A program made the position numbers and the translations under genes. Positions 9,268 to 17,983 of a DNA stretch of 54,001 bases are shown in pieces (position 1 is the first letter of the stretch; each line of letters opens with the position of its first letter). The DNA comes from Bacteroides caecigallinarum (GTDB lineage Bacteria > Bacteroidota > Bacteroidia > Bacteroidales > Bacteroidaceae). The notes beneath the pieces are model-generated. The model searched no databases. It was not told the origin of the DNA and saw only the letters and a list, made by a program, of their open reading frames with translations. The stretch lies in assembly GCF_021531075.1 (NCBI RefSeq), contig NZ_JADYTJ010000018.1, forward strand, positions 1-54,001, written 5' to 3'.

Positions 9268-9732
9268 ATGGGAAAGTTTAATAAAACAGGTAAGCGAGAA
9301 ATGCCGGAGTTGAATACTTCGTCTCTGCCTGACCTTATTTTTACCATTTTGTTCTTCTTCATGATTGTGACTACTCTTCGTGAGGTTACATTAAAGGTTC
9401 AATTTAGGGTTCCACAGGCAACAGAATTGGAAAAGCTTGAAAAGAAGTCATTGGTTTCCTTCATCTACATAGGCAAACCGTTACCTGAGTTCCAAAAGAA
9501 AATGGGTACTACAGACCGTATCCAGCTGAACGATAAATTCTCTGAATCAAACGAAGTTCAAGATTACATTTATCAGGAACGTGAAAACATGAAAGAAGAG
9601 GACAAACCTTTCATGACAGTATCACTGAAAGTTGACGCAAAAACTAAGATGGGTATTGTACAGGAGGTTAAACAAGCACTTCGTCAGGCATACGCTTTGA
9701 AGATCAACTATTCTGCAACACAGCGTCAGTAA
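9268..9732 (+). CDS. exbD: ExbD/TolR family protein 2
   Basis: Second ExbD-like subunit, 154 aa. It has a single N-terminal helix (about residues 20-40) introduced by SSLPDLIFTILFFFMIVTT, with the conserved Asp at the start of the helix. The rest is a charged periplasmic domain ending in VQEVKQALRQAYALKINYSA, similar to the peptidoglycan-facing ExbD fold. It starts 2 bp after the first exbD. Having two different ExbD genes in tandem is common in Bacteroidetes TonB systems. A strong terminator closes the operon. Confidence 0.92.
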   Translation: MGKFNKTGKREMPELNTSSLPDLIFTILFFFMIVTTLREVTLKVQFRVPQATELEKLEKKSLVSFIYIGKPLPEFQKKMGTTDRIQLNDKFSESNEVQDYIYQERENMKEEDKPFMTVSLKVDAKTKMGIVQEVKQALRQAYALKINYSATQRQ

Positions 9733-9750
9733 TAGTAAATTGATAGACAT

Positions 9751-9787
9751 AAAAAAAGAGTTACCTTATCGGGTAACTCTTTTTTTA
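9751..9787. terminator. Bidirectional terminator between exbD and GNAT gene
   Basis: Perfect stem GAGTTACC/GGTAACTC with flanking A-run and T-run, so it works on both strands. It separates the convergent exb operon and the acetyltransferase gene. Confidence 0.9.
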
Positions 9788-9792
9788 TGTTG

Positions 9793-10326
9793 TTAAATGG
9801 TGGAATAGACTTTACTATATATCTCAGACTTGATTTTTTCAAAATATGTATCAATAGATTCCGTACCTGTAAACATTATATGCATAGGTATCGAAGTTCC
9901 ATTTGCTCTGTATGGAGGCTGCATATATGACTTTGAGCATAAGTTGAAACCATTCCTTTCATAAAAGCCAATGCGCCTTTTGCTTAATTCATCTTCAGGA
10001 AGTTCTACTTCAAGGACTATTGTGCTACCTTTAAAGTCATTTAATAACGTCTGCATAATAGACTTTCCATATCCTTTGTTTCTTACGTCAGGTGCTGTGG
10101 CCAAATGTTCCACGTAGTAAAAACCGTCAAGTTTCCAAAGTGTAATCAGTCCCACAAGTATATCACCATCTGTTATCAGATATGCTGTAAATGAAGAATT
10201 GTTGTCTGTATAATGTCTTTGCATATCGTCATCCCTTCTCTCATCTTCAGGAAAGGATATATGCAACAAGTTTTCTACAAATGTATATCTAGAATCCGCA
10301 GTGTTTATTGGTATAAATTTAATCAT
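9793..10326 (-). CDS. GNAT family N-acetyltransferase
   Basis: A 177-aa acetyl-CoA-dependent acetyltransferase. The fold's motif A is visible as YYVEHLATAPDVRNKGYGKS, where RNKGYG is the pyrophosphate-binding Q/RxxGxG/A loop. The later VELPEDELSKRRIGFYERNGF is the typical second half. The acceptor substrate cannot be told from sequence. It lies 23 bp downstream of the M64 peptidase gene on the same strand, probably as the second gene of a small operon. Confidence 0.88.
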   Translation of the reverse strand: MIKFIPINTADSRYTFVENLLHISFPEDERRDDDMQRHYTDNNSSFTAYLITDGDILVGLITLWKLDGFYYVEHLATAPDVRNKGYGKSIMQTLLNDFKGSTIVLEVELPEDELSKRRIGFYERNGFNLCSKSYMQPPYRANGTSIPMHIMFTGTESIDTYFEKIKSEIYSKVYSTI

Positions 10327-10349
10327 AAAAGTAGTATTTAAATTATTAA

Positions 10350-11639
10350 TTATTTTACGTAGAAATCAATAAGGCGTTGTAATGCACGCTGGCAAACGGG
10401 GCAAAATGCTTTAGCTTCATTTGTACGCATTCTGCAGTCCGGCGTAGGTCTGTATATTCCTTTCATGCTATATCCAGCTCCCTGATAGACACCTATTTCT
10501 GTTGTAGATTTATTATTGCTTTTGGTAACCTTGGTAGGAATAGCAGTATTATCGATATCAATCATGTCTTTCCATTTACTTTCAAAATCTACCAATGTGC
10601 TGATATTTTGTTCCCACGGTTCAATGTCGTACGGGTACAGTGGACTTGGAGCCTCTGTATAAGCATATTCATCTGCCAGCCCCCCAAAACTGTGTCCAAA
10701 CTCATGTACCACTACCGGTTCAAACATACTGTGGTGTGCTGTTGTAAGTGTAAATGAGTTATAAATGCCACCACCCCCATAAGTATCGGTATTAGCCAGG
10801 ATAATAATATGTTCGTACTGTATTCCAGCAAGTAGGTCATGTATGTCGTTTACACTGCTTGATGTAAGATATCTGTCAGAATAGAATGTATCGAAATGCG
10901 AACTGACTGCCGTTGATTTCCAAATCTTCTCTCTAGGTATACTGACACCGCTGTCATTTGATTCGCTGGCAACAGCTATTACATTAAAATGTTTCTTGTT
11001 TTCTTTGAACGGAGAGTGGCTGAAAATGGCATTGCAAGCTTTGGTAGCATCTTTATAGAACATTTCAATGTCAGATTTTGAATATCCTTCTGCCATTATT
11101 ACAACGTCTATACATTTATCCGCCGGACCATTTCCCATTAGATATCTGTGTGGAGTGATATTACTTTTCCCAATTTCCTTTATTAAAATATCATCAGGTT
11201 TTACAGTATGCGAAAAAAAAGTCGATACTTCACGCCTTGCATTAAAAAGTTCAACGGTAACCACCGCTTCCTTTTTTGGGAAAGGCATTAGGAATGTATT
11301 TTCATATCCTTTACTCAGGTATTCAGACTCAGCCTCTCCCAGCCATTCCTGGAATAAACTTGAGAATGAAGTTGTATAAATAACCATTCCAGATTGTTTG
11401 TCTGTCATTGTTATTCGTCCGTTTCCATCCAGAGGAAGTTCATTCAGATGAGTTCTTCTGCCTGCCCAGCCGTCAAAAGATTTAAGTTCGTCCAATACTA
11501 CAAGCTGATTTTTTTTATTGCCGGTGAACAAATAGTCAGCCCTAAGTGTTTTATTTGAAAAGAAGATGTCAAACTCCTGGCCTGATGCCGAAGTATACAT
11601 TGTCAATCCTAAAAAAAATGATAGAAATGCCTTTGTCAT
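10350..11639 (-). CDS. Secreted M64 family metallopeptidase (IgA-peptidase type)
   Basis: Zinc peptidase of family M64, whose founding member from Clostridium ramosum cleaves human IgA. The zinc motif HEFGHSFGGLADEY begins near residue 308 and contains both histidines, the catalytic glutamate and the downstream Asp-Glu of this family. A signal peptide is present (MTKAFLSFFLGLTMYTSASG), so the protein is exported. An N-terminal beta domain (about 20-150) precedes the catalytic domain. Near the C-terminus CRMRTNEAKAFCPVCQRAL has three cysteines. Length is 429 aa. Substrate specificity, including any IgA cleavage, is unproven. Confidence 0.88.
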   Translation of the reverse strand: MTKAFLSFFLGLTMYTSASGQEFDIFFSNKTLRADYLFTGNKKNQLVVLDELKSFDGWAGRRTHLNELPLDGNGRITMTDKQSGMVIYTTSFSSLFQEWLGEAESEYLSKGYENTFLMPFPKKEAVVTVELFNARREVSTFFSHTVKPDDILIKEIGKSNITPHRYLMGNGPADKCIDVVIMAEGYSKSDIEMFYKDATKACNAIFSHSPFKENKKHFNVIAVASESNDSGVSIPREKIWKSTAVSSHFDTFYSDRYLTSSSVNDIHDLLAGIQYEHIIILANTDTYGGGGIYNSFTLTTAHHSMFEPVVVHEFGHSFGGLADEYAYTEAPSPLYPYDIEPWEQNISTLVDFESKWKDMIDIDNTAIPTKVTKSNNKSTTEIGVYQGAGYSMKGIYRPTPDCRMRTNEAKAFCPVCQRALQRLIDFYVK

Positions 11640-11693
11640 AATAATTAGAGTCTGAATTTATTTATAATATATAAAAAAATAAAGTATCTGTCA

Positions 11694-11701
11694 CAAAGAT
11701 A
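11694..11701 (-). promoter_or_regulatory. -7 promoter element of the M64 peptidase gene
   Basis: TATCTTTG on the minus strand matches TAnnTTTG and lies 55 bp before the start codon. The -33 region is not clear. Confidence 0.5.
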
Positions 11702-11785
11702 ATTAAATCTAGAATAAATATAAGAACTTTATTATATATAGTTTGAATAAAAATACTACCTTTGTATAAATTAAAATTTTAGGAA

Positions 11786-12268
11786 ATGGGACGTCAACAG
11801 TTAGACAGTTTGGATGAAAAGATTCTGCGTATGATAGCAGAAAATGCACGTATTCCTTTTTTGGAGGTTGCTAGGGCTTGCAATGTTTCTGGTGCAGCGA
11901 TACATCAGAGAATTCAGAAACTCAATTATCTTGGAATATTGAAAGGTTCTGAATTTATTATTGATCCGGAAAAGATTGGATATGAGACTTGTGCTTATAT
12001 CGGTTTGTATTTGAAAGATCCGGCTCAGTTCGATACGGTGACAGAAGAATTGAAAAAGATTCCAGAAGTGGTGGAATGTCATTTCACTACAGGCCAGTAT
12101 GACATGTTCATAAAAATTTATGCAAAGAACAATCATCATCTTCTAAGCATTATTCATGACAAACTACAGCCATTGGGATTGTCTCGTTCTGAAACTATTA
12201 TATCATTCCATGAGGCAATCAAACGCCAGATGCCTATAGCTGATCTGGCGAATGATGATGATGAATAA
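11786..12268 (+). CDS. Lrp/AsnC family transcriptional regulator
   Basis: A 160-aa feast/famine regulator. The N-terminal winged helix (about residues 6-60) starts with the typical LDSLDEKILRMIAENARIPF and ends with the recognition helix SGAAIHQRIQKL. The C-terminal RAM domain (about 68-150), which binds amino acids and forms the dimer, includes the beta strand ACAYIGLYL-like segment and PEVVECHFTTGQYDMF. The effector and targets are unknown. A TACCTTTG -7 element lies at 11757-11764. It is a single-gene unit, convergent with folA with only a few bases between stop codons. Confidence 0.92.
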   Translation: MGRQQLDSLDEKILRMIAENARIPFLEVARACNVSGAAIHQRIQKLNYLGILKGSEFIIDPEKIGYETCAYIGLYLKDPAQFDTVTEELKKIPEVVECHFTTGQYDMFIKIYAKNNHHLLSIIHDKLQPLGLSRSETIISFHEAIKRQMPIADLANDDDE

Positions 12269-12271
12269 ACT

Positions 12272-12760
12272 TTATTTTATACGTTCATAATCACAAAAAC
12301 AATATGAGTAGAGATGCTTTTCATCCGTTGAATGGCATTCTCTACTTTTTTCTTGCCATATTTCTTGTGATATTTCAGGGAAGAAAGCATCTGCCTCTTT
12401 TTCACAGTCGTCTATTTCCGTAATGTACAGACGATCGGCAACGGGCATTGCTTCTTTGTATAGGCTTGCTCCACCTATGATAAACACCTCAATTTCGCCT
12501 TTGCAAGCTTCCAATGCTTCTTCAAGGCTATGGAAACATTCAGCACCAGGGAACGTAATGTCCTGGCTGCTCAAGACAATATTTCTTCTGTTAGGCAATG
12601 CACCCTTAGGTAGAGATTCAAAAGTCTTTCGGCCCATTATTATGGTATGTCCTGTAGTAAGTGTCTTAAATCTTTTCAGGTCGTTTGGAAGCCAGTACAG
12701 AAGTTCGTTCTTATATCCTATACCGTTATTCTTGTTTATAGCTACAATAATCGAAATCAT
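12272..12760 (-). CDS. folA: Dihydrofolate reductase
   Basis: Reduces dihydrofolate to tetrahydrofolate with NADPH. The 162-aa protein carries IVAINKNNGIGYKNELLYWLPNDLKRFK, shortened here for its key residues: the Met20-type loop and the substrate-pocket Trp-Leu-Pro. IIMGRKTFESLP and FIIGGASLYKEA are the NADPH-binding segments. The catalytic acidic residue of the E. coli Asp27 position is Asp in PNDLKRF. It follows thyA by 20 bp, so the enzyme that makes dihydrofolate and the one that recycles it are co-transcribed. Confidence 0.95.
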   Translation of the reverse strand: MISIIVAINKNNGIGYKNELLYWLPNDLKRFKTLTTGHTIIMGRKTFESLPKGALPNRRNIVLSSQDITFPGAECFHSLEEALEACKGEIEVFIIGGASLYKEAMPVADRLYITEIDDCEKEADAFFPEISQEIWQEKSRECHSTDEKHLYSYCFCDYERIK

Positions 12761-12780
12761 AAAAATCAGTCCGTTAATAA

Positions 12781-13575
12781 TTATACAGAAACCTTGCCGG
12801 CAATGTGTGGCCAGGGATCATAGTTTTCTAGTTGGAAGTCCTCGTATTTGAAACTGAAAATATCCTTTACGTCAGGATTGATTTTCATTACAGGAAGGGG
12901 ACGGGGTGTTCTTGTCAACTGTAAGTCTACCTGTTCCAGATGGTTGAGGTAAATATGAGCATCTCCCAAAGTATGTATGAAATCGCCCGCTTTCAGTCCT
13001 GTCACCTGCGCCATCATCTGCAGCAGAAGAGCATACGAAGCTATATTGAACGGCACTCCCAGGAATGTATCCGCACTTCTCTGATACATCTGCAGACTCA
13101 GACGTCCGTCAGCTACATAGAACTGGAAAAACATGTGGCATGGAGGTAGATTCATATTGTCAAGGTCGGCCACATTCCATGCATTTACGATGATACGTCT
13201 TGAGTCAGGATTATTCTTTATCATATCCACAGCCTCCGAAATCTGGTCGATAAACTTACCGTCGTAAGTAGGCCACGAACGCCACTGATAGCCATAGATA
13301 TGTCCCAAATTACCATCCTCGTCTGCCCATTCATTCCAGATTCTTACACCGTTTTCCTGAAGATACTTCACATTGGTGTCACCTTTCAGGAACCAAAGAA
13401 GTTCGTGGATAATTGATTTAAGATGAAGTTTCTTTGTTGTAACGAGTGGAAAACCATCTTCAAGGTTGAAACGCATCTGATGCCCGAACACACTGATAGT
13501 ACCAGTTCCGGTACGGTCGTCTTTCTTTACGCCCTCAGTCTTTATGCGTTGAAGTAAGTCTAAATATTGCTTCAT
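12781..13575 (-). CDS. thyA: Thymidylate synthase
   Basis: Makes dTMP from dUMP using methylenetetrahydrofolate. At 264 aa it has the same length as E. coli ThyA. The catalytic cysteine is C146 ([12 protein letters not shown]). The phosphate-binding RTGTGT and PDSRRIIV and the [13 protein letters not shown] segment are present. I set the start at 13575 (MKQYLDLL) instead of the ATG at 13602. The shorter form matches family length exactly, and a TAACTTTG promoter element at 13600-13607 overlaps the longer start. First gene of the thyA-folA pair. Confidence 0.96.
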   Translation of the reverse strand: MKQYLDLLQRIKTEGVKKDDRTGTGTISVFGHQMRFNLEDGFPLVTTKKLHLKSIIHELLWFLKGDTNVKYLQENGVRIWNEWADEDGNLGHIYGYQWRSWPTYDGKFIDQISEAVDMIKNNPDSRRIIVNAWNVADLDNMNLPPCHMFFQFYVADGRLSLQMYQRSADTFLGVPFNIASYALLLQMMAQVTGLKAGDFIHTLGDAHIYLNHLEQVDLQLTRTPRPLPVMKINPDVKDIFSFKYEDFQLENYDPWPHIAGKVSV

Positions 13576-13599
13576 GAGTTTATGAGTTTTATTTGATGG

Positions 13600-13607
13600 C
13601 AAAGTTA
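13600..13607 (-). promoter_or_regulatory. -7 promoter element of thyA-folA
   Basis: TAACTTTG on the minus strand, 24 bp before the thyA start. It argues against the upstream in-frame ATG. A divergent TACCTTTGC for the methyltransferase gene lies at 13632-13640 on the plus strand. Confidence 0.55.
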
Positions 13608-13631
13608 ATCAAAAAATATTATGAAAAACAT

Positions 13632-13640
13632 TACCTTTGC
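13632..13640 (+). promoter_or_regulatory. -7 promoter element of the rRNA methyltransferase gene
   Basis: TACCTTTGC matches the Bacteroidetes -7 consensus and lies 24 bp before the start codon. The -33 element is not obvious. Confidence 0.55.
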
Positions 13641-13664
13641 AGATATTAATATATACTGTAAAAT

Positions 13665-15098
13665 ATGAATTTCCCCGTTTCATTTATATCACGAACAGTA
13701 GCCCTGATGGGCGAGGAAAACTGCAAAGCTCTTTGCGAAGCGATGCAGAAAGAAACACCGGTAAGCATACGAATCAACGGAGCGAAAACCGTACAGGAGC
13801 CTGACGATGCACAGCTTATTCCGTGGACAACTGATGGATATTACCTGTCGGTACGTCCCACATTTACGTTCGACCCACTGTTTCATGCCGGTAGCTATTA
13901 TGTTCAGGAAGCATCATCCATGTTTCTCGAGAGAGCTTTGAGCCAGTATGTAGAATCGCCGGTTATTGCCCTCGATCTCTGCGCCGCTCCGGGAGGAAAG
14001 TCCACACTGCTCCGTTCATTATTACCCGGAGGAAGTCTGCTTATTGCCAATGAAGTGATGCGCAACCGTTCGCAGATACTTGCCGAAAACATAGTTAAAT
14101 GGGGAAATTCTGAAGTGATAGTAACCAATAATGACCCTTCGGACTTCACACCATTGGAATCACTTTTTGACGTAATTCTGACAGACGTTCCATGTTCCGG
14201 CGAAGGAATGTTCCGTAAAGACGAAGTGGCTGTAGATGAGTGGAGTCCAGCCAACGTAGGATTATGCTGGGAACGTCAGCGCAGAATACTCCGTGATATA
14301 TGGCCTTGCCTTAAGCCCGGAGGACTGCTGATTTACAGCACATGTACATTCAACCGTGAAGAAAACGAAGACAACGTAGCTTGGATAGCAAGCGAACTTG
14401 GTGCGGAGGTACTTCCTGTAGAAACAAACGAGGAATGGAATATAACAGGCAACCTTGCCGGATATGATTTTCCGGTCTATCGTTTCCTGCCGCACAGAAC
14501 TATCGGTGAAGGACTCTTCATGGCTGTACTCCGCAAGAACGGTACACCGGACGAAGAATATGATATCCTGTCCGACTGCAATCCGAAAAAGAGCGGCAAG
14601 AAAAACAACAAGAAGCAGGACAAGAAACAAAACACCCTGACCATAACCAACGAAATAAAATCATGGATATGCAGTGGCGAAGATTTTGAATTCTTCATAG
14701 ACGGAACTATAGCCATAGCCAAGTCGCAAAGACTGAGCAGTCTAGAAAACCTTCTGAAAGACAAGGGAAACAATATCCGAATACTTCATCGCGGAATTAC
14801 TCTTGCCGAGAATAAAGGCAAAGACTGGCAGCCACATCACTCGCTAGCCATGAGTACAAGCCTCAACAAAGAGAGTTTTCCGCAGGCTGAGTTGAGTTAT
14901 GAACAGGCAATAGCATACCTCAGGAAAGAAGCAGTTACTCTAGATGCTTCAGTACCTAAAGGATATGTACTTGTGACATACCGCAACACACCTCTGGGTT
15001 TTGTAAAGAACATAGGAAACCGTGCGAACAATCTCTATCCACAGGAATGGAGAATACGCAGCGGATATATGCCCGACGAGGTCAGAACGGTTTTCTGA
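13665..15098 (+). CDS. RsmF/NOL1-NOP2-Sun-type rRNA (cytosine-C5) methyltransferase
   Basis: SAM-dependent RNA m5C methyltransferase, 477 aa. The SAM site is DLCAAPGGKSTLL (about residues 104-116). The two catalytic cysteines lie in DVPCSGEGMFRKDE and YSTCTFNREENEDN, the arrangement of this family. A Lys-rich linker (near residues 305-325) leads to a C-terminal domain resembling the RsmF RNA-binding region, ending with RANNLYPQEWRIRSGY. By analogy with RsmF the target would be 16S rRNA, but the exact base is not determined here. The 3' end overlaps topB by 17 bp, tail to tail. Confidence 0.9.
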   Translation: MNFPVSFISRTVALMGEENCKALCEAMQKETPVSIRINGAKTVQEPDDAQLIPWTTDGYYLSVRPTFTFDPLFHAGSYYVQEASSMFLERALSQYVESPVIALDLCAAPGGKSTLLRSLLPGGSLLIANEVMRNRSQILAENIVKWGNSEVIVTNNDPSDFTPLESLFDVILTDVPCSGEGMFRKDEVAVDEWSPANVGLCWERQRRILRDIWPCLKPGGLLIYSTCTFNREENEDNVAWIASELGAEVLPVETNEEWNITGNLAGYDFPVYRFLPHRTIGEGLFMAVLRKNGTPDEEYDILSDCNPKKSGKKNNKKQDKKQNTLTITNEIKSWICSGEDFEFFIDGTIAIAKSQRLSSLENLLKDKGNNIRILHRGITLAENKGKDWQPHHSLAMSTSLNKESFPQAELSYEQAIAYLRKEAVTLDASVPKGYVLVTYRNTPLGFVKNIGNRANNLYPQEWRIRSGYMPDEVRTVF

Positions 15099-17229
15099 AA
15101 CCACAACCGTTCTTCCATTCCGAACAACCGTATGCAGTTTTACCCTTTATGATGGTACCCTTACCGCATAAAGGGCAAATCTTGCCAACTATATCGTCAG
15201 CAACGGCTTGCGGTTCGTTTGCTTTTTTCTCAGTTTTCGGAGTAGCTTTCTTGCGTGGCGTCTTTGCTGCAGCCGATTTCGCGGCCGCATCTTTTCCGGT
15301 GGAGCTTTTCTTTGCAGCAGCCTTCACATCCTCCTCCGAAGTTACTGTCACACGGCGGTTGCTCGTATCTCTTATCACGCTGTATACTATCTCCGTAACC
15401 ATCTGTTTCAGCTCGCTGATAAATGTAGCAGCATCATAGCTTCTCTTTTCAATCTCGCGAAGTTTCTTTTCCCAGATACCTGTCAGCTCCGCAGATTTCA
15501 GCAATTCCTCATGGATAAGCTGTATCAGTTCCACCCCTGTAGGTGTAGCTATAAGATTCTTTTTTTCCTTTCGGATATATCTTCGTTTGAACAAAGTCTC
15601 GATTATGGCAGCTCGCGTAGAAGGACGGCCTATACCGTTTTCCTTCATTGCATCGCGCAGTTCATCGTTCTCCACCAACTTACCGGCAGTTTCCATCGCT
15701 CGGAGTAGGGTAGCCTCTGTGTAAGGACGTGGCGGCTGTGTCCACTTTTCGAATAGTGAAGGATAGTGCGGTCCGCTTTCGCCTTTCGTAAATGCAGGCA
15801 GAGTTTTTTCTTCGTCATTTTCCTTCGTATCATCCTGCTGTTCTTTAGAGAACACCACTCTCCATCCCTGTTCCAGGATTTGCTTTCCCGTCACCTTGAA
15901 TTCAATGGAATCCGCTTCACCTATCACCGTAGTGGTAGAGAACTTACAGTCCGGATAGAACACGGCTATGAAACGCCTTGCAATAAGGTCGTAAACCGTT
16001 TTCTCCATATTCGTAAGCTCACGCGGCTGCACACCCGTTGGGATAATGGCATGGTGGTCCGTAACTTTTGAATTGTCGAATACCTTTTTCGATTTTATCA
16101 GCTGTTTGCCCGCCAGAGGAGCCGTATACACGGCATAATCCTTCAGACCTTCAAGAATCTTAGGACACTTGGGATATATATCGTCACTCAGGAAAGTAGT
16201 ATCCACACGCGGATAAGTAGCTACCTTCTTTTCGTAAAGCGATTGGATAAGCTGTAAAGTCATGTCGGCAGAATAACCGAACTTCTTGTTACACTCCACC
16301 TGAAGCGAAGTAAGGTCGAAAAGCCTTGGCGGAGCCTCAGTACCTTTCTTCGATGAAATGTCAGTAATGGTAAACGGAGCGTTCTTTATGCGTTCCAGCA
16401 ATTGTTCGCCCGTAGCCTGGTCAGTGATAGGCGGAATACCCCTGTTTGCATCTTCTTTAGCCGGAGTTTTCTTCTTCAGTTGCGGATTTTCCTTTTCAGC
16501 AGCAGCCTCTTCAGCAAGTTCCTCGTCACTCTTGCGCACTATGGCAGAGAATACAGTATCCCTATACGAAGTTTTCAACTCCCAATACTGTTTAGGTACG
16601 AAATTTTCTATCTCCTGCTGCCTTTTCACGATAAGAGCCAGTGTAGGAGTCTGCACGCGTCCTATAGACAAAACCTGCTTGTTCTGTCCATACTTAAGGG
16701 TATAAAGTCGTGTGGCATTCATCCCTAAAGTCCAGTCACCTATAGCACGGCTGAGTCCGGCCTCATACAAAGGCTGGAATTCCGACTGGTCCTTCAGATT
16801 TGCAAATCCCTCTCTGATGGCCTCTTCCGTAAGCGACGAAATCCACAGACGCTTTACCGGACATTTCGCCCCGGCCTTCTGCATCACCCATCGCTGTATC
16901 AGTTCCCCTTCTTGTCCGGCATCACCGCAGTTTATAATCATGTCAGCCTTCTGCATCAACGATTCTATTATCTTGAACTGCTTTTCTATTCCTGAATCGT
17001 TTATCAGCTTTATCCCGAAGCGTGGCGGTATCATAGGCAGGCTTGCCAGCGACCACGATTTCCACTGCGGAGTATATTCGTGCGGCTCTTTCAGCGTACA
17101 CAGGTGTCCGAATGTCCATGTCACCTGATATCCGTTCCCTTCTATGAAACCATCCTTCTTGTTGTGTGCGCCAAGCACTTCCGCTATATCTCTTGCCACA
17201 CTGGGCTTTTCGGCTATGCAAACTATCAT
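15082..17229 (-). CDS. topB: DNA topoisomerase III (type IA)
   Basis: Type IA topoisomerase, 715 aa, that passes single strands and resolves recombination and replication intermediates, usually with RecQ (encoded nearby at 19136). The N-terminal TOPRIM domain starts VCIAEKPSVARDIAEVLGA. GRVQTPTLALIVKRQ and the catalytic tyrosine in VATYPRVDTTFLS follow. After a Lys/Ala-rich linker (about residues 630-670), the C-terminus is a zinc-ribbon-like CPLCGKG and YGCSEWKNGCGF. It is longer than E. coli TopB (653 aa) because of this tail and an insert near residue 240. It overlaps the rRNA methyltransferase gene end. Confidence 0.93.
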   Translation of the reverse strand: MIVCIAEKPSVARDIAEVLGAHNKKDGFIEGNGYQVTWTFGHLCTLKEPHEYTPQWKSWSLASLPMIPPRFGIKLINDSGIEKQFKIIESLMQKADMIINCGDAGQEGELIQRWVMQKAGAKCPVKRLWISSLTEEAIREGFANLKDQSEFQPLYEAGLSRAIGDWTLGMNATRLYTLKYGQNKQVLSIGRVQTPTLALIVKRQQEIENFVPKQYWELKTSYRDTVFSAIVRKSDEELAEEAAAEKENPQLKKKTPAKEDANRGIPPITDQATGEQLLERIKNAPFTITDISSKKGTEAPPRLFDLTSLQVECNKKFGYSADMTLQLIQSLYEKKVATYPRVDTTFLSDDIYPKCPKILEGLKDYAVYTAPLAGKQLIKSKKVFDNSKVTDHHAIIPTGVQPRELTNMEKTVYDLIARRFIAVFYPDCKFSTTTVIGEADSIEFKVTGKQILEQGWRVVFSKEQQDDTKENDEEKTLPAFTKGESGPHYPSLFEKWTQPPRPYTEATLLRAMETAGKLVENDELRDAMKENGIGRPSTRAAIIETLFKRRYIRKEKKNLIATPTGVELIQLIHEELLKSAELTGIWEKKLREIEKRSYDAATFISELKQMVTEIVYSVIRDTSNRRVTVTSEEDVKAAAKKSSTGKDAAAKSAAAKTPRKKATPKTEKKANEPQAVADDIVGKICPLCGKGTIIKGKTAYGCSEWKNGCGFRKPF

Positions 17230-17496
17230 TCTCTGTCAGTATATTCTTTATAAAATCGTTAATGTCATGCAATTTTCGTGATTTTTTCCGATATAACCAA
17301 ATAAATGTGGTATTTATAGGGATTGAGAAAACAGGGTACAGCTTACATTAAATAATGAAAATTGAAAAATCCAAAGAAATAAATCGGCTGATTTTTAAAT
17401 TTTCCAAAGAAATAATTGATTTTACTGTAGCAGATATCGAAAGAATCAAAGCATGAAACAAGGCTTTTTTATAATTTTCGACTATGCTAATTTTGG

Positions 17497-17580
17497 TGCT
17501 GACAATTGTCGGCAGCATTGCCCACTATAGTCGGCAGCATTACTGACAATGGTCGGCAGCTCTGCCCACTATAGTCGGCA
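17497..17580. repeat. 11-bp-period array 1: TGCCGAC / GTCGGCA words
   Basis: Eight 7-bp words separated by 4-bp spacers, exactly 84 bp. The words are TGCTGAC, GTCGGCA, TGCCCAC, GTCGGCA, TACTGAC, GTCGGCA, TGCCCAC and GTCGGCA, so a word and its reverse complement alternate and each pair forms a 22-bp near-palindromic unit. Spacers run AATT, GCAT, TATA, GCAT, AATG, GCTC, TATA. A 9-bp inverted repeat brackets the block (TTTTGGTGC at 17491-17499, GCACCAAAA at 17578-17586). It is non-coding and lies between the divergent topB and flavodoxin genes. Confidence 0.9.
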
Positions 17581-17637
17581 CCAAAAAATGTGCCGTTGTT
17601 TTCAGTCTTTTTTGTCTGCTTGTTCGAATATATGATA

Positions 17638-17721
17638 TTAAACAGTATTTAAATAGCGTTTAAACACTGTTTAAATGATTTTCAAAATGTTTGCAAAGGC
17701 TTTGCAAAAGGTTTGCAAGGG
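17638..17721. repeat. 11-bp-period array 2: TTAAAC to GCAAAG words
   Basis: Second array, 57 bp after the first. Words at an exact 11-bp step are TTAAACA, TTAAATA, TTAAACA, TTAAATG, TCAAAAT, GCAAAGG, GCAAAAG and GCAAGGG. The word drifts from a TTAAA type to a GCAAA type along the array, and TTTGCAA recurs at 17690, 17701 and 17712. The words run in direct orientation, though TTTAAA and TTTGCAAA are close to self-complementary. Total length is again 84 bp. Confidence 0.75.
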
Positions 17722-17983
17722 ATGGGGAACAGTTATATTTTATAGCAACCGGATAGTGGGCTTTCTGAAGGTCTATGAAACAGATAAAAAGCAAGGAGCT
17801 AACTTTAAAAATCGCTCCTGTTTCTCCATCAACTACATGGTGGCCGAGATTGATAGTACAAAAACACATACTTTTTGCCGCTTTTCCAGGATTTTAATAT
17901 AATCCACATTTTCTTCCACCGTAAACATTTCCTTATAAACATTTGTTTTTATGTTCAGAAACCAGAATAACAAATGTAAATCT
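17722..17983. other. Intergenic segment without a recognised gene
   Basis: About 260 bp between array 2 and the flavodoxin gene. A weak hairpin (AGGAGC/GCTCCT near 17794-17819) is visible, followed by only a short T-run. No TAnnTTTG promoter was found close to the flavodoxin start. An open frame through 17675-17902 exists but runs through array 2 and has no family features. Confidence 0.5.

Noticed and set aside
17675..17902. 75-aa open frame on the plus strand
   Set aside because: Its first part runs through repeat array 2, and it shows no signal peptide, domain or promoter.
17229..17983. Insertion sequence or integration remnant in the large topB-flavodoxin gap
   Set aside because: No transposase fragment, target-site duplication or terminal inverted repeat of the right length was found; the 9-bp inverted repeat only brackets array 1.
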